Shown: positions 31,941 through 44,127, counted from the first letter of the stretch. The stretch: DNA of 64,000 bases from Saturnia japonica (GCA_033032175.1 CM065321.1:3184501-3248500), one strand, 5' to 3'. Notes: generated by a model not told the origin, from the letters alone. Made by a program: numbers and translations.

Positions 31941-32206
31941 CCAATATTATAAAGAGGAAAGGAAACTTTTTGTTTGTAATGGATAAACTCAAAAAGTATT
32001 GGACCGATTTTAAAATTCTTTCATCAATATAAAGCTACAGTATCAGCGAGTAACATAGACTATAATTATTATAATTTGAAAAATTAATTTATTCCTCATA
32101 AAAATGTCGATAGTTTTACACAAAGTATAAAAACATACATACACGGGTGCGTTGGCGATGTTTGTCGTATAAAATTAACACGGGTGAAACTGTGGGGCAC
32201 AGCTAG
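31941..32206 (+). mobile_element. Short Helitron-like element
   Basis: Starts near AATATTATAAAGAGG, continues GGATAAACTCAAAAAGTATT and ends AACACGGGTGAAACTGTGGG then GCACAGCTAG|T at 32206. It abuts the broken right side of the mariner copy. 266 bp, non-coding. Confidence 0.65.
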
Positions 32207-32214
32207 TATATAAA

Positions 32215-32344
32215 TAAAATAATAGAGGTTTATATTTAGGCCGAGTGTCCTAAGCGCTCGCCCCCAAGTTCGGTGAAGCTGTAAAAGCCGCAGCGGCTTT
32301 AGGTCCCCTAAGGCTAACAGTGTAGTCAATCCTAAAAAAAAAAA
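32215..32344 (+). mobile_element. Non-LTR retrotransposon 3' end with A-tail
   Basis: CGCTCGCCCCCAAGTTCGG, GCCGCAGCGGCTTTAGGTCC, CCTAAGGCTAACAGTGTAG and then an A-run at 32333-32344. Matches the 3' end at 18720-18840 (inverted) and 56945-57063. Confidence 0.6.
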
Positions 32345-33185
32345 GGTTTAGATTTTCATCATTTTTTTCTGCTTTGCTCTATAGATACCTACTTGGTCCT
32401 TATCTAAAAAAAGATATATTGATAGATATCGTATATCTACATTCGATAAAAAAATTGAAAAACTACGATTTTTATAAGCACTGCGCGTTGAGCGATGCGT
32501 TTTATTGTCGTGGTGTTTATAATATAACTAGCTGACTTGCGCAACTTCGTCTGCGTCATATAAGACAGAGAGAGAGAGTAGGTCGTAGGCACTGTATTAT
32601 AGGTACCTCCCGCCTCCCACATTATTTTGCATTAAAAATGCGCTCGCGATACTTGCTCATTATTTTGCTACCGAGTTATTTTAAACCTGTGATATCTCCT
32701 AAGATATTCATTTAAATCAATTACTGTGAAGGGCAATTTTGTTCAAAATTAAATACTTCTGATGAATAACGTATTTATTTCGATAAGGAATAATCCTTAT
32801 ACCAATTGTGTACCATGTATATAAAAACACTTTCGCAAATAATTAATTATTTTAGAACCAATTTTATTACCATAAAAAAGGTTATATTGAATAAACCTTA
32901 AAAGAGAGCAATATACTGTCGCGGAATATTTTTTAGAACTTCTTAAGGGAAACAATTCCGTCACACACTATTGTTGCGTAACTTTTACCATTCACGCAGC
33001 GCACGCAGTGGAAGCTCTCAAAAGGAATAAATTTCCTCCGTTTTTGCAACATTTTTCATTGATGCTCTGCTTCTATTGGTTGTAGCGTGATGTTATCAAA
33101 CCGAACTTGGTTAATGTGTGTCTCGGTATCAGTTTAGAAAAATACTCTTTATAGATTTCGCGCCTAAATCTCACAGCTATTCTTC
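32345..33185. other. Repeat debris, no gene
   Basis: 32380-32500 resembles 42760-42860 (ACTTGGTCCTTAT, ACGATTTTTATAAGCACT). CTAGCTGACTTGCGCAACTT at 32528 looks like an inverted Helitron 3' end. The rest is AT-rich. Confidence 0.4.
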
Positions 33186-33189
33186 AGTG

Positions 33190-33397
33190 ACGTTGTGCCC
33201 CAATATGGTTAATCCTTGAGAGATTGTCTCTCAAACGAAGTCCTACAGATTTTCAACTTGAAAGTGGCAGCTAGCCAGATATTACAAAATGCTCTACCAC
33301 CGATGTTTTCCTGTACCAAAAGCTCAGACTTAATTGTAAGGATTCGAACTCACGTCGATGGACGCAGTGTCCGTATAAGCTATCACTGAGCTATCAG
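33190..33397 (-). mobile_element. SINE family B (copy, 5' part)
   Basis: On the minus strand: CTGATAGCTCAGTGATAGC (A-box region), GAGTTCGAATCC (B box) and TGAGCTTTTGGTACAGG. The 3' half is degraded. Confidence 0.65.
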
Positions 33398-34110
33398 GTA
33401 AAGAAAATCTCAGAAATGACTTAAGTACTGGAATTATTGAAATCAACTATTGATGAAATAAAACGTCCTAGACACTCAGGAAATGTTCATAACATTATTA
33501 TTTTTTTTAATATACAGCTTCTTCAGCGTTTTAAAACGCCCGTAGGTACCTCACGTCGTGAGCTGGCGTAGTAATTAAACTCGTGGTTACTGGATTCCCA
33601 CGGGAAAGGACATACAGTAGTTAGTGGGTATTTTACGGGTTGGTATTTGTTACACATTTCTCATTCTTGAAGGAAACCGTGATAAATGATATAATTTATA
33701 TATCGCGTGACCAATTCACAAATCAGTTTTTAATTTAACATTTTGTTACTAACACGGTAAATAATGATTCCCGTTGATTGATTGAACGATAAATTTTAAA
33801 TGCTAAAGAAACGATAACGTACGTACTTCGGATATAATCTATGTTAAATATGTTCAAATATTTATGAGAATTTATGATTAGTTTTTGTATAGGACTTCTG
33901 CGTTTTAGCTTGTGTACCTTGATGTAGCTTAATGTAGCTACCATGACCAGTGCTATTGACATTGATCGATAAAAAAAAGAAAATGCTATTATTGGTAATA
34001 TTTTTTGTAAGATCTATTTTGGCATACATCTTGTATTGCGCTTACGGTCTTTTGAAACCTAGTGAAAGTTGACAGTAAGTGGGAAAGTGGAAGGGTTCGT
34101 TCGATTTTAT
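33398..34110. other. Nothing recognised
   Basis: AT-rich. A GC-richer patch (33535-33620) contains CACGTCGTGAGCTGGCG and CCCACGGGAAAGGACA without a recognised feature. Confidence 0.3.
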
Positions 34111-34114
34111 ATAA

Positions 34115-34950
34115 GTTGATAAGTGTTACATTAGGGTGGCGCGGAATTCCCTAGTTTATCTTCGAATTCGAAGGTCCAATGCCAATGAAATTAAAGTAAA
34201 ATCCTCATTGAGGTATCCCCTTTTCAACAAAAAAAAAAAAATCATCGAAATTGGTTCATAAACAAAGAAGTTATGGTTGAATATCCACAAAAAAAACAGG
34301 TTCGAATTGAGAACTTCCTTTTTTGAATGTCGGTTAAAAACCACAACAAGACCGATTAAATTCCTGCTTAAAACTAGGACTGATTTGTTAGGAGTACAAA
34401 ATATCGACTTTACGTCACTTCTACACGTAAGTAAGCAAAATTCCAGCCGGAATTTTTCACGATAAACATCGTCAGGTATTTCACAGCTGTGTGTAAGATC
34501 GCAGACGGTATTATAAGAAATATACTAAACAGTTATCACACCTTCTATCAAGATTTACGGTTTGTTAGTGAAAATGCTTTATTAAAAAAAACTTTTGACC
34601 CACAATTGGAAGAAATTGTCTTGAACCTGGGTTTTAATAGGTTACAAAGATGATTCAAAAAATTTGATTTGTATACTTATTGGATTTATAATAATATCAC
34701 ACCTGACTAAGACCGGTATTATAGAAAACGAAACGTCTGCTTCTATTTCAAAATATTCAAGACATATTACAAAACTATTTTTAAAGAAAAAGAAAACCAG
34801 CTTCAATATTTTTGAGGAGTTCCATGGTGTATCTTCGAAGTCGAAGGTGAAATGCCAATGTAATTAACATGGGACTAACCTTGATGTATCCCGTTTCCAA
34901 CAAAACAAGAATCATCTAAATCGGTTCATAGACAAAGAAGTTAAAAAGTT
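34115..34950. repeat. Two family H copies flanking AT-rich sequence
   Basis: 34135-34330 and 34795-34950 both carry TATCTTCGAA.TCGAAGGT, CCAATG.AATTAA and AACAAAGAAGTTA. The middle part (34340-34790) has open frames without recognisable motifs. Confidence 0.45.
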
Positions 34951-35172
34951 TTCTTTAGTAATGCCATCTGTTGATGCTAATGAAAATTATTTTAGGCACC
35001 ATCTATTAACAAACGATGTAACTAAGATAACAGTTGTAAGTTAAATTGTTTACATTCTTTTGTGCTAATTATTCGCACGGGTCTGCTATAAATAGTTAAT
35101 GACTTGAAACATGAATTTTAAGTTGCCACAAAAACTCCTTGGACAGTTTTATCAAGGGAGTCGCCATTGTAT
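34951..35172. other. Nothing recognised
   Basis: AT-rich spacer. Confidence 0.3.
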
Positions 35173-35440
35173 TACCCGACTGCGAAAAGGAGGGTTATCT
35201 TTTTCGAGCATATGTATGTATGTGTGTATGTATGTACGTCTATTAAAATTTCTTTGGCATACTCTGTAGCCTAAACGGCCTGATGAATTTTAGCGTCCGA
35301 GCTGTCGCTAGATTCCTCTTAATTGTGGAAGTGACATAGATTATATAATATTTAAGTACGACGTCTGGGAGTGAAATAAGAGCATAAATAGAAAAATATA
35401 TTTTATAGCCAAGTGTTGTTAGTTGGTTTTAAAAAAAAAA
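35173..35440 (+). mobile_element. MITE, family F (decayed copy)
   Basis: Starts ACCCGACTGCGAAAAGGAGG and contains ACTCTGTAGCCTAAACGGCC and GTCGCTAGATTCCTCTTAA. The right terminal repeat is degraded. Intact relative at 48826-49049. Confidence 0.55.
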
Positions 35441-36005
35441 ATTAGCTTGTTATAGGACTGATTGAACTTAAGATTAGAAAAATATTGTAAATACTAACTG
35501 TGCGTGGGGAAAATTCATCCGACAAACACCGCGCCGCTAACGCAGCCGTGTAACCTAAGTGATTTAATATAATATAATACATCTATGGTATAGACTGTGA
35601 CACTGGCATAATTATTTATAAACACACGTTCCCATTAAATAATAAAAAGAATAACATATTAAGCTCTCTTTTAAAATGAACTCTGCTTTACAACGCCACT
35701 GTACGTGTAAAAAAAAAAACCTGAAATATGTAGAACAAGATAAACACATGTAACACCCAATTGGCACACAGAAGCCTTATGAAATTCCATAGCTTTATGA
35801 ACAGAGCAAATAACTTCGAGGTCCGTTATAAATCATTTTGTCTCGTTCGTTACGACACCTACCGCACCTAAATCTACCTGAGGCACCCGCGCCTCTCATT
35901 CAGAGATGCGACGAGGTTTCATAAATATATTTAAATTTACTAATGTAACAGCAGCAAAAGATCCGAATATTGTAAGAAACTCGTAACCTGTAATCAAAAA
36001 AAATA
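35441..36005. other. Helitron-end debris and unassigned sequence
   Basis: 35505-35555 contains ATCCGACAAACACCGCGCCG, a piece of inverted Helitron 3' end. No exon recognised. Confidence 0.35.
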
Positions 36006-36009
36006 AATC

Positions 36010-36290
36010 TTTATTGAATTTTTGCCCTAAGATGACACTTATAAACATCAGAACACTACCACCGGTTTAGAAAGCATCCCAGTCATCGAAGAGAACCGGT
36101 AAGGAACTCGATCAGATTTATTTTATTTTTCCAACTATACAAAAGTATTAAATAATAATAATTTAGTGGATGCAGAGAGAGCGAGTCACTTCCAGACATC
36201 ACTATCATTCACCTAATGACTCATTAGTGTAATGACCTTTATTACTAGGTACTGATTAAGATTTGCCCAGTTAGAAATCTAATATCAAAG
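36010..36290 (+). repeat. Dispersed repeat, family K (copy 2)
   Basis: AACACTACCACCGGTTTAGA, CATCCCAGTCATCGAAGAGA and TCACTATCATTCACC match 48720-48790 and 28855-29020. Confidence 0.55.
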
Positions 36291-36307
36291 AAAGTAACAA
36301 ATTGTTC

Positions 36308-36417
36308 ATACATACATACATAAATCACACGTATTTTCCAACGGGGTCGGCAGAGACCACGTCTCTCCACCTGATAAGATCCTGGAAAACATCTTTCGCT
36401 TCTTCAACATTCATTTA
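36308..36417 (-). mobile_element. Non-LTR retrotransposon 3' end (inverted copy)
   Basis: The reverse complement reads AATGTTGAAGAAGCGAAAGA, GTCTCTGCCGACCCCGTTGG, then TATGTATGTATG, as at 6990-7108. Only about 110 bp survive. Confidence 0.7.
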
Positions 36418-36419
36418 AC

Positions 36420-37490
36420 AAATTGTTTTGTAAGAAAATTTGAGAACGTGCTTTCATACAGCTGTAATTACAGGAACAGCTATGGAGCTCGGCGCCCGTT
36501 AGATCTCAGCTCTTAGCGGTGACAACGACTACCCCGAACGTCGTTTCTACTGAATTTGTTCCCTTTTCACATTTATATTATGCTTTTGTTGGGATTTTGT
36601 ATACATGAAGTGGAATTATGTCATTCCACAGTTACTGTCAGGATATAAAAAATTACAAGATAAAAAAGCATTAATTAAGAGTACAAAGTATGATAAAAAT
36701 AAAATTAAAAGACGTTAATAATTACTACTCAATAAATGCGTGCAGAGTCAGGGGCACAGCTATTATTAAATTTTTTTGCTTAAATTATATTTTATTCTTA
36801 CATTATTTATGTGTTCATTTAACACAAAAGTTACTCGTGACCTGTGCTCGTGACGGATGTGACGTCGACAGACGCATCACGTGATTGGCCCAAGTGTACT
36901 ATATTGGTTCTGATTGGCTCGCGGAATTTTTGCTCTACTATAACACGGAATCTTCTAAAATGTACAATTGAAATCCAGAGATTTTTTATGCTCATAATAC
37001 CTCGACATAGTGGATATAGGACCAAAAGTAGGGAATAGTTTACCAAAAAAGCAAAATAAAAAAATTCTATCATAATGTTTTGTGGTTAAAATCACTTGTT
37101 TTCCTTTGTGATCAAGTTCACTAAAGAGTTTTGCTCCCACGTCCCTGCCCAGTTTCGTTGAGCCATAATCGTTTCAAAATGATTAGATATTACTGATCTA
37201 ATAAATATCATATATAATGGACGATATATGAAATTATTTTTAAACGTAACATAATTAGACGCGTTAATTATGTTAATTTATGCATTATTATGAAACAGGA
37301 AGTAAGAACAAACAAGATTTTGGTCCGAGCGAACGTAAAATCATGAAAGAAGTTTAAAATTAAAGCAAACGAATTTTCATCAAACGAAACGTGTAATACA
37401 TATGGTGCATTAATACAGAAACATTGTAGATTTGTAGTCTGGTGTGATTAGTGTTGTCGTTAATTTTTAGGTTATGTTCGGCATTGTTCG
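36420..37490. other. Nothing recognised
   Basis: 36830-36930 is GC-richer with GTGACGTCGACAGACGC and two CCAAT-like ATTGGC/ATTGGT words. It could be promoter-like or an element end. Open frames on both strands here carry no known domain. Confidence 0.3.
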
Positions 37491-37496
37491 ACGCTT

Positions 37497-38237
37497 AGGC
37501 TGAAATTCTATAAGAGCGTACTCAGGCCATAAGTTCCGAAAATTAAACTTATAGTCGCAAGCTTAGCATTTGCTCAGCTCTGCGTGAGTATAGTTCAAGT
37601 CATCTAATTCGACGACTTACGGAAAACTTGGGTATTAAACGATTTAAAAAAATAGTATAGCATAACAGTGACTTATCAGTGATTTTATATACTTTTTAAA
37701 TTATGTGTATTGCTTGATCCTCATTGGCATAAACTACATAGAAATGACTGTTTCTATTACGAACTTCGTTTGTATTATTGTACTTGTCTTGTCATTTTTG
37801 CCGTTTGCAGTTTTTTGTTTAATTCAGCAAAACTATTTCAAGCAAATCGACGTAACAAACACAAATTGCGTAAGAAATTACAATGATCATTCTCATTGAT
37901 AACCAAAGATTATATTTACATGTTGATAAGCGTAAAAAACGTTTTTTTATTGTTCAAACTTCAATGTTTTTTTATTTATTTTATATACGAATAATCTGTT
38001 ATATTTACTTGAAAGCAAGTTAAATATTATACAATTAAAATTCTATCTTAAATACCTATTTCATTCGCTATACATAGTTCGTGATAAATTTATTTGTTTG
38101 AGTTGAATAAATTTTAGAGTCCCGATGCGGTATCAAAACGTTTAAAGCTAAGATTGCGCTGAGTAAATACTTAGCGAAGTTTGAGCTAAGCTAAGGTTGA
38201 GTTAAGGTTGAGTACGCTCTATAGATTTCAGCCTTAG
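37497..38237. mobile_element. Second copy of the 13.6-kb MITE family
   Basis: The left end CTTAGGCTGAAATTCTATAA carries two one-base insertions against the 13637 copy. The right end is GAGTACGCTCTATAGATTTC then AGCCTTAG at 38237. Shared inner words: TCCCGATGCGGTATC and TTTGCTCAGCT. About 170 bp longer than the first copy. An open frame (37705-37899) in the extra part is hydrophobic but unrecognised. Confidence 0.75.
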
Positions 38238-38239
38238 AT

Positions 38240-39165
38240 ACTGGGCTTGAGATTATTGCTATAATAAGTAGGTCTGCAACTTCATCTGCGCGGACTTCAG
38301 ACTTGGGTCCAGAGTGAAATAAAAAAAACATGTGTGCAGAAGTGAAATCGGTTTGACTTTAGATTACGTGCCGCTGAATTTGAGGATGTGAAAAGGTGGG
38401 AGAGGGTGAGAGGTAGTACCCCCTGTGAAGGAAAAAGTTCGGAATCAAATAGTATTCCAATTTTGAAGTTATTTTTTTCTAGGACTTGTAATTATGAATT
38501 TTCAATGGATAATTATTTTTTTATGTCATCTCGCTTAGACCGCTTGGCTCGTGCATCAAGATCGGTATGCGAACCTAACTTAACCAATTTTACCACCACA
38601 ATGAAAAAATTAAAATATCTCACTCAAAACACAAAATGGCACAAAACGTTAATGTAGGTCATTGTTATTGACGTAAACAAAACAATAACTGTACAAAAAC
38701 TAACAAAAAATACTTACGTATAGTTTTAATATATTAATATATTATATATTAATTTTTACCCGTCATTCAAAAGTGAGGTTTGTTTCAAAAGTAAAAAAGC
38801 TCACATCTATTCATCAACTAAGAAAGAGTTAATAATCTTCAAATGGCTGAACAGATTTTTCTTGAATCATAGCTAAGTTACCTTTCTAGACTAACTAGAT
38901 CAAAATCAGTTCAGCCATTTGGTAACGACGATGCCATAAACAGACACGTTCAACTTTTAACACCCCTCTTTCTGTGCCGGGGGTTAAAAACGTTAAAGTT
39001 CAACAATATTATGGGATATATAATGTCGTATTTATACCTACGAACAAAATGTAACGCAAAGTCCTTGACATTTTATTCACAATCGCATACCAAAAACTTT
39101 TTGTTCGTATTTCAAGTAACCAAGGATATTTACATTGCGTTCTGGTAAAATATAATTCTATATTA
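38240..39165. other. Repeat debris, no gene
   Basis: 38275-38420 resembles lepidopteran Helitron end debris (CTGCAACTTCATCTGCGCGG). 38820-39000 contains AATCAGTTCAGCCATTTGG-type short repeat. An open frame at 38388-38657 has no recognisable motif. Confidence 0.35.
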
Positions 39166-39169
39166 TTAA

Positions 39170-39490
39170 TACGTGAAGCAAAGCTTTCTACCTATCCCTT
39201 TATAAGCGTCTTGCGTGCACGGAAGACTGTGAGATTTGGCATGGTTAAAGTTTATATGGAGAAGGACTGCAGAAAGCTAAAATTTATCTATAATATCTGT
39301 TACTAATATATTAAATTAAATAAATTAATACTGCGAATTAGACCCTCAAAATATTGACATTGTCGCTCAACGAAAAGTGACAGCATGTGAGGATAATACT
39401 TTCTCATTGTTTATGTTCATGAATACTGCAAATGTCAAACAGAAAATAGTCTAAGACCAAAAAGTCGCTGGTCGAATTTCGACCGTAAGT
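39170..39490 (+). repeat. Dispersed repeat, family I (copy 1)
   Basis: AATACGTGAAGCAAAGCTTT, GAGATTTGGCATGGTTAAAG, ATATGGAGAAGGA and CAGAAAATAGTCTAAGACCA are shared with 56145-56450 (same strand) and 60722-61215 (inverted). About 300-480 bp, non-coding. Confidence 0.65.
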
Positions 39491-39985
39491 CGATCGCTAG
39501 TAAGTACTATCACGTATAGACACGTAATTCACGTTGTTACTGCATCTCTTTTACTCTTAAGTATATAAATCTAGACAAACGACAATGTATCAGCCAAGTT
39601 CGGAAATGAAAATGGCGATACGCTGCGCCGGTCAGTGTGTGTATTTTTAGACGAACTATTTGAAATTTTGTATGTTTAATAAACCTCCCTTGAACACCTA
39701 AAATACCAAATTCCATGAATAAACCCATTATATATTTTTGAGATATCAGTGTCTGAAAAGTAGCATTCTTATCACTCACTGACTCACTCACTCATCAAAA
39801 ACTCAAACCACTTCTAGGTGATTCAGAAACTTGAAATTTGGTATCAATAAACACATTTAAAGGAAAAAATTAAGAAAGTTCGAAGAAGTACAATTATTGA
39901 TTTTAAATTTATTAGTATTCATAGTATCAACTAAAACTAGTTTCCACCTGCTCAACAATAGATGGCGTTATGCAGTTTTTCAAAG
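39491..39985. other. Nothing recognised
   Basis: AT-rich. A CACTGACTCACTCACTCA run near 39777. No exon. Confidence 0.3.
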
Positions 39986-39989
39986 GGTA

Positions 39990-40245
39990 ATGATGAGAGG
40001 TTTTGGTGGGATCTTAAAGTGACATGTTATTGTTTTAATTTTTAATTCATTAACTTAGGTTTTTTGACCCTATATTATGTAATATTGGTGGCGTTTTGCT
40101 TGATATAGTTTGGTTGTTGTGCATAAGTGAGGTGGATTATAAATATAAAGCAAAAGGCATGCATTTTGAGATCTCACAAAACTACCTAGATAGTTCTAAC
40201 AAGAGAGCCACCATCTTGTTAGACGCAACTTTGAATTAAATACCT
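39990..40245. mobile_element. MITE-like repeat, family L (copy 3)
   Basis: GAGAGGTTTTGGTGGGATCT on the left and GAGATCTCACAAAACTACCT on the right are imperfect inverted ends. Inner part CCCTATATTATGTAATATTG. Relatives at 650-870 and 15590-15810. Confidence 0.5.
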
Positions 40246-40575
40246 TCTACTACGAAGGCTTAGAAACATTGACACTGGATACTGAAATCGTCATAAGACA
40301 CTATATTCACTAGATAATGGCAGTAATTGTCTTCATTAAAGAGGAATAGATGCCAAGTTAGGAACAAGAAGAAGAAGTAATGATATCCCAATAAAAAAAC
40401 AAAAAAGAAACCCAGCTTCAATCATTTTGAGAAGTTCCTTAGTGTATCTTAGAATTTGAAGGTCCAATGCCGATGAAATTAAATCGGGACCACCCTAACC
40501 TCCTTTCCAACGAAAAGAGAATCATCCAAATCGGATTTTAAACCAAGAAGTTATGGCTGAGCATCCATTTAAAAA
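40246..40575. repeat. Spacer and family H fragment
   Basis: 40405-40570 carries the family H words GAAGTTCCTTAGTGTATCTT, AAGGTCCAATGCCGATGAAA and ACCAAGAAGTTATGGCTGA. Confidence 0.45.
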
Positions 40576-40579
40576 AAAT

Positions 40580-41220
40580 ACATTTTATTCGGAGTTTGCG
40601 GGCTCTGACAACTCTGTATTCTATTCTATTTTCTCCCAACACTCCTTCTTACTTAACTCCACATTTTCAGTTTTATACTCAAAACATGACCTTAACCTTC
40701 GCTCTTCTAATAATCTTATTCTTTGCTGTCCTGTCCATACTTCCGGTCTAGTACATTCATCTTTCTATATCCAATCTATTCTCCTATGGAATGCGCTTCC
40801 TTATGAAATCAGGATGTCATCTAATCGTTTCAGTTTTAAAGTCAAGGTACGTCAGCTTTACCAGTGTCATTTAGCAGAATTATCTGGTTAATGCTGTATT
40901 TAGTACTTAATGTTGACTAATTATACTTTTATTTATTGTATTGATATTTATGTATGATGTTGTTATGTGTATGTATTGTATATGTGTAGTATATATGTAT
41001 TATATATGTCTTATATATATTATATTTTGGTGTTGATATTTTATTTATATATTGTGATATTAAATAGGTTAAACATAATTTCATAAAACCCTTACCTTTT
41101 ACACCTACCAACATTTACATATCTCTGCATCACCTAATGGTTGACTGGCAGAGAATGCCTTAGGCATTAAGTCCGCCATTGTGTATTTAACGCATAATGT
41201 GTAAATAAATAAATAATAAA
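40580..41220 (+). mobile_element. CR1-like LINE 3' end
   Basis: An open frame ends with SSFYIQSILLWNALPYEIRM then FSFKVKVRQLY, the C-terminal end typical of CR1/L2-type reverse transcriptases (W-N-x-L-P-x-x-I-R). The 3' region has GAGAATGCCTTAGGCATTAA and GTCCGCCATTGTGTATTT, and ends in AAATAAATAAATAATAAAT. The 5' part is missing; 41100-41220 is the typical terminal segment. Confidence 0.7.
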
Positions 41221-41704
41221 TAATTTATAACCTGTGTCTCTTTTTGAAGTCCGTTAAAAAGGGGACCCAAGTTCGATTGGAACGACGTAAAAACTCCCTG
41301 AAAAGTTTTAACAACGGAACCGTCATCTTGTTACAGCTATGTCTGAGGTTTACAAGAATAATTAGACAAATATTCTATACACGTGACCTTGCCAGAAATG
41401 TGGATGAAGACCGTTACATACATTACCACTAAATTTAAAAGAAAAAGTTCAAAATTCTCACCCCTCAGTTTCGACTCCAATAGCAAAACAATACAGCGCT
41501 AACGAAGCATGACAGTGTAACTACAGTCATTATATTACAAAAATACATAAGTATATTATTTACATAAATACACCCAATTAGTTTAAACACGGTGCTTAAG
41601 AACTCATGCTTGTTGCTTATGAATAACTTAACTGAATTATGCATGTCTAAGGTTTCTATTACATTAACCTGGTTAGTGTACAACTTTAATTTTCAATAAA
41701 TATT
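41221..41704. other. Nothing recognised
   Basis: AT-rich; short open frames without motifs. Confidence 0.3.
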
Positions 41705-41880
41705 TTTAAAGTGATACTTTTTAGGCGGCGATTCCATAATTAGACGAGAATTGAGAATGAAATTTTAAGGACGGCTCTCCTTTAGGCACGATTCGTTACA
41801 TGAGAGAGAAGAAATACATAACGTACAGAGGAGGAGAAAGACAGCTATACATTATATATTTAATACACAGTAAGAGGAAT
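41705..41880 (+). repeat. Dispersed repeat, family J (copy 2)
   Basis: Shares AGACGAGAATTGAGAATGAA, TTCGTTACATGAGAGAGAAG and AACGTACAGAG with 13060-13240 and 57505-57655. Confidence 0.6.
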
Positions 41881-42890
41881 CGCAGGCAGTATTTTGCCCA
41901 TACAAACGTACTACTCTGTTTCCTCTCTGGTTAATGGTACTAGAGCAAATATTTTTATACCGTAAAATATATATAACTATCATGTCCCTCTGTTTTGATT
42001 TTTTTTATAAATCAATTATTATAAAAACTAAGAGCCTTTTAAAATGATGAAAATTGCCCTTTTTACCGTCATGTTCAGACGTCCAGCAAACAAATTTGAC
42101 GACTACAAAAAGAAAAAGAAAATCATGCAGACATAGTCAAAGTCCTTGTTCTTGAAAAAAATGAAAATCTATAACTATAACTGCGCCCTGTTTTGTTCAT
42201 TGAGTTGTTATAGAATTAAGCGGCAGTACGATAAGGGCGATAGTGGAGGTGACGCCTTAAACTACCCGCATCTCAAAGAAATTTCTCTATGTCCTACCTC
42301 TGATTGAACTCCTCCCGCCTTTCCTAAGGAGCACGGAGAAAAATAATAGACAACAAAGCGAGTTAATAAAAACGTGTAAAAAATGGTTATTAATTAGAAT
42401 TTTGACGCGCAGATGTCTTTATGTTTTTGGCAACATACTGTAAAATATGTAAGATGAGCTTACCGCTTGTGTCATTTGAAACGAGAAATTCCGCGAAGCC
42501 CTAGAAGCGTTTTTAAAACCTATAACTTCCTTGTTACAAGGAAGTGAGGCGATAATCGGAAGCGTGCGGTCTGGTACGTCTATACACTTCGATTGAAGAC
42601 TTAAAAGGATGAAAAGAGTTACAATGCTTAGTCAAACGTGTCCTTAGTTAAAATTAATATTTTCTATACCTAAATAAATAAGTAAAAAGAAATGAGGTTT
42701 GCCATTGTGCGTGCATCATGCATCCATACTGGATAGATTTTGATTTTAAAAAAATCCTTTCCTCATAATAAGATACTTGGTCCTTATATTTTTTTTATCA
42801 CGGCATCTACATTCAAAAAAATGTTACTACGATTTTTATAAGCACTACGCGTTCTTCTGTCGTCCACGCGAGCAAAGCCGCGGGGCACAG
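41881..42890. other. Repeat debris, no gene
   Basis: 42240-42320 carries a family C piece (CTCAAAGAAATTTCTCTATG). 42690-42890 ends GCCGCGGGGCACAGCTGT, resembling a Helitron 3' end abutting the next element. No exon recognised. Confidence 0.4.
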
Positions 42891-42892
42891 CT

Positions 42893-43445
42893 GTATAATA
42901 TTATAAAGATCAAGGGATTGTATTTTTGTTTGTTTGATCGCAATAATCTCTGAAACTACCGGTCAGATTTGAAAAATTATTTCTACATATTGTTGCCTGT
43001 GTATTGAGGAAGGTTATAGGATATACATATAACTCCACGCTACGAGCCTAAAGAACTAAGCCGTAACAATGAACGTCAAGTAATATTGGAAATTTGCAAG
43101 TGAGAACAGCAATAGGCTAAACCCATAAGGGTGTATTGGCGGTGCCACGGTGTATAGTTTCTCCAAAAAAATTAACACTTTTGAAAACGTGGGGCACAGA
43201 CTTACATAACATACCATCACGCCTGTATTCCCCGAAGGGTTAGGCAGAGGTGTACTAATGTACACCCACAGTTCGTCTGGTATGGTTTTAGGTCCCATGT
43301 AATAGCGGGCGAGCCTATTGCCATTAATCGGGCACAAAGCCAATGTCCGATTTGCTAATGAGAATTTCAAATCGAACCCAGGACCTAAAGCATAGCAGTC
43401 GCGCTTACGACCACTAGGCTAATGAAGCTAATGGGGCACAGTTAG
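42893..43445 (+). mobile_element. Helitron-like element split by a SINE
   Basis: 5' part TATAATATTATAAAGATCAA, GCAATAATCTCTGAAACTAC, CCTGTGTATTGAGGAAGG. The 3' end GTGGGGCACAG is interrupted at 43199 by a SINE and resumes at 43432 as TGGGGCACAGTTAG|T. Confidence 0.7.
43200..43431 (-). mobile_element. tRNA-derived SINE, family A (copy 3) with target duplication
   Basis: An exact 10-bp direct repeat TGGGGCACAG lies at 43190-43199 and 43432-43441. On the minus strand: TAGCCTAGTGGTCGTAAGCG, then a degraded B box, then a tail near CATAACATACCATCACG. It is inserted in the Helitron 3' end. Confidence 0.85.
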
Positions 43446-44127
43446 TGTACAATATACTTTTAAAACTCGTGCATAATCAATATAAATTGCGTACATATTA
43501 ATAATTTCTTTATTAGTGGATTTAAATCAAGGCCAAGAATTTCTAGAAAGCTGTATAGATCGTTAAAACTGGTTCATTATGTTAAAATATATAGTTTGTT
43601 TTTTCTATAGTATAATATCAGATCACATCTCTATATAGAAATGTCTTTAGCCGTTTTTTTTTTTGCGTGATTATGTAACAAACAAACAAACTCACTGTTG
43701 CATCAAGACATGGCATTCCTAATGAAAAGTTTTTTATATAATTTTTTAACGTAATCATTATACATTAACTATTTCGTCAACAGCAGGGAATATGACCCTT
43801 TAAAATGTTGTTGGATTAATTAATTTTGAGTAATACGGTCTTGGCTCAGAAAAACCTAAATAATATACATAGAGAGATAATAATAAGTACCAGTCTGGAA
43901 GTAATCCACTTCTGGGTTTTTACCTTTTCCCGTTGGAAGGTACTTATGTATTAACACGCCAGCCCACCAAGATTGGCAATTTCGAGTTCCAAAAAATACA
44001 CAGTTCTATATTTTTCTTACACATACAGAAGTACTACAAGGACATTCCTCAAGCCTTCACGATTTCCTCAAGATGTTTTCCTCGTATATATACCACTGGA
44101 CCATCGCTACTTTCTCGCGCCATTGAA
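43446..44127. repeat. Unassigned sequence and a short dispersed repeat
   Basis: 43870-44105 resembles 2095-2300 (TATATTTTTCTTACACATAC, CCTCAAGCCTTCACGATT). The rest is AT-rich. Confidence 0.4.

Noticed and set aside
37705..37899. Hydrophobic 64-residue membrane protein
   Set aside because: It lies inside a MITE copy in sequence not shared by the other copy and has no supporting splice or family signal.
40553..40580. Start of the LINE frame as a host gene
   Set aside because: The Met at 40553 is inside a family H repeat; only the later part resembles a CR1-like reverse transcriptase end.
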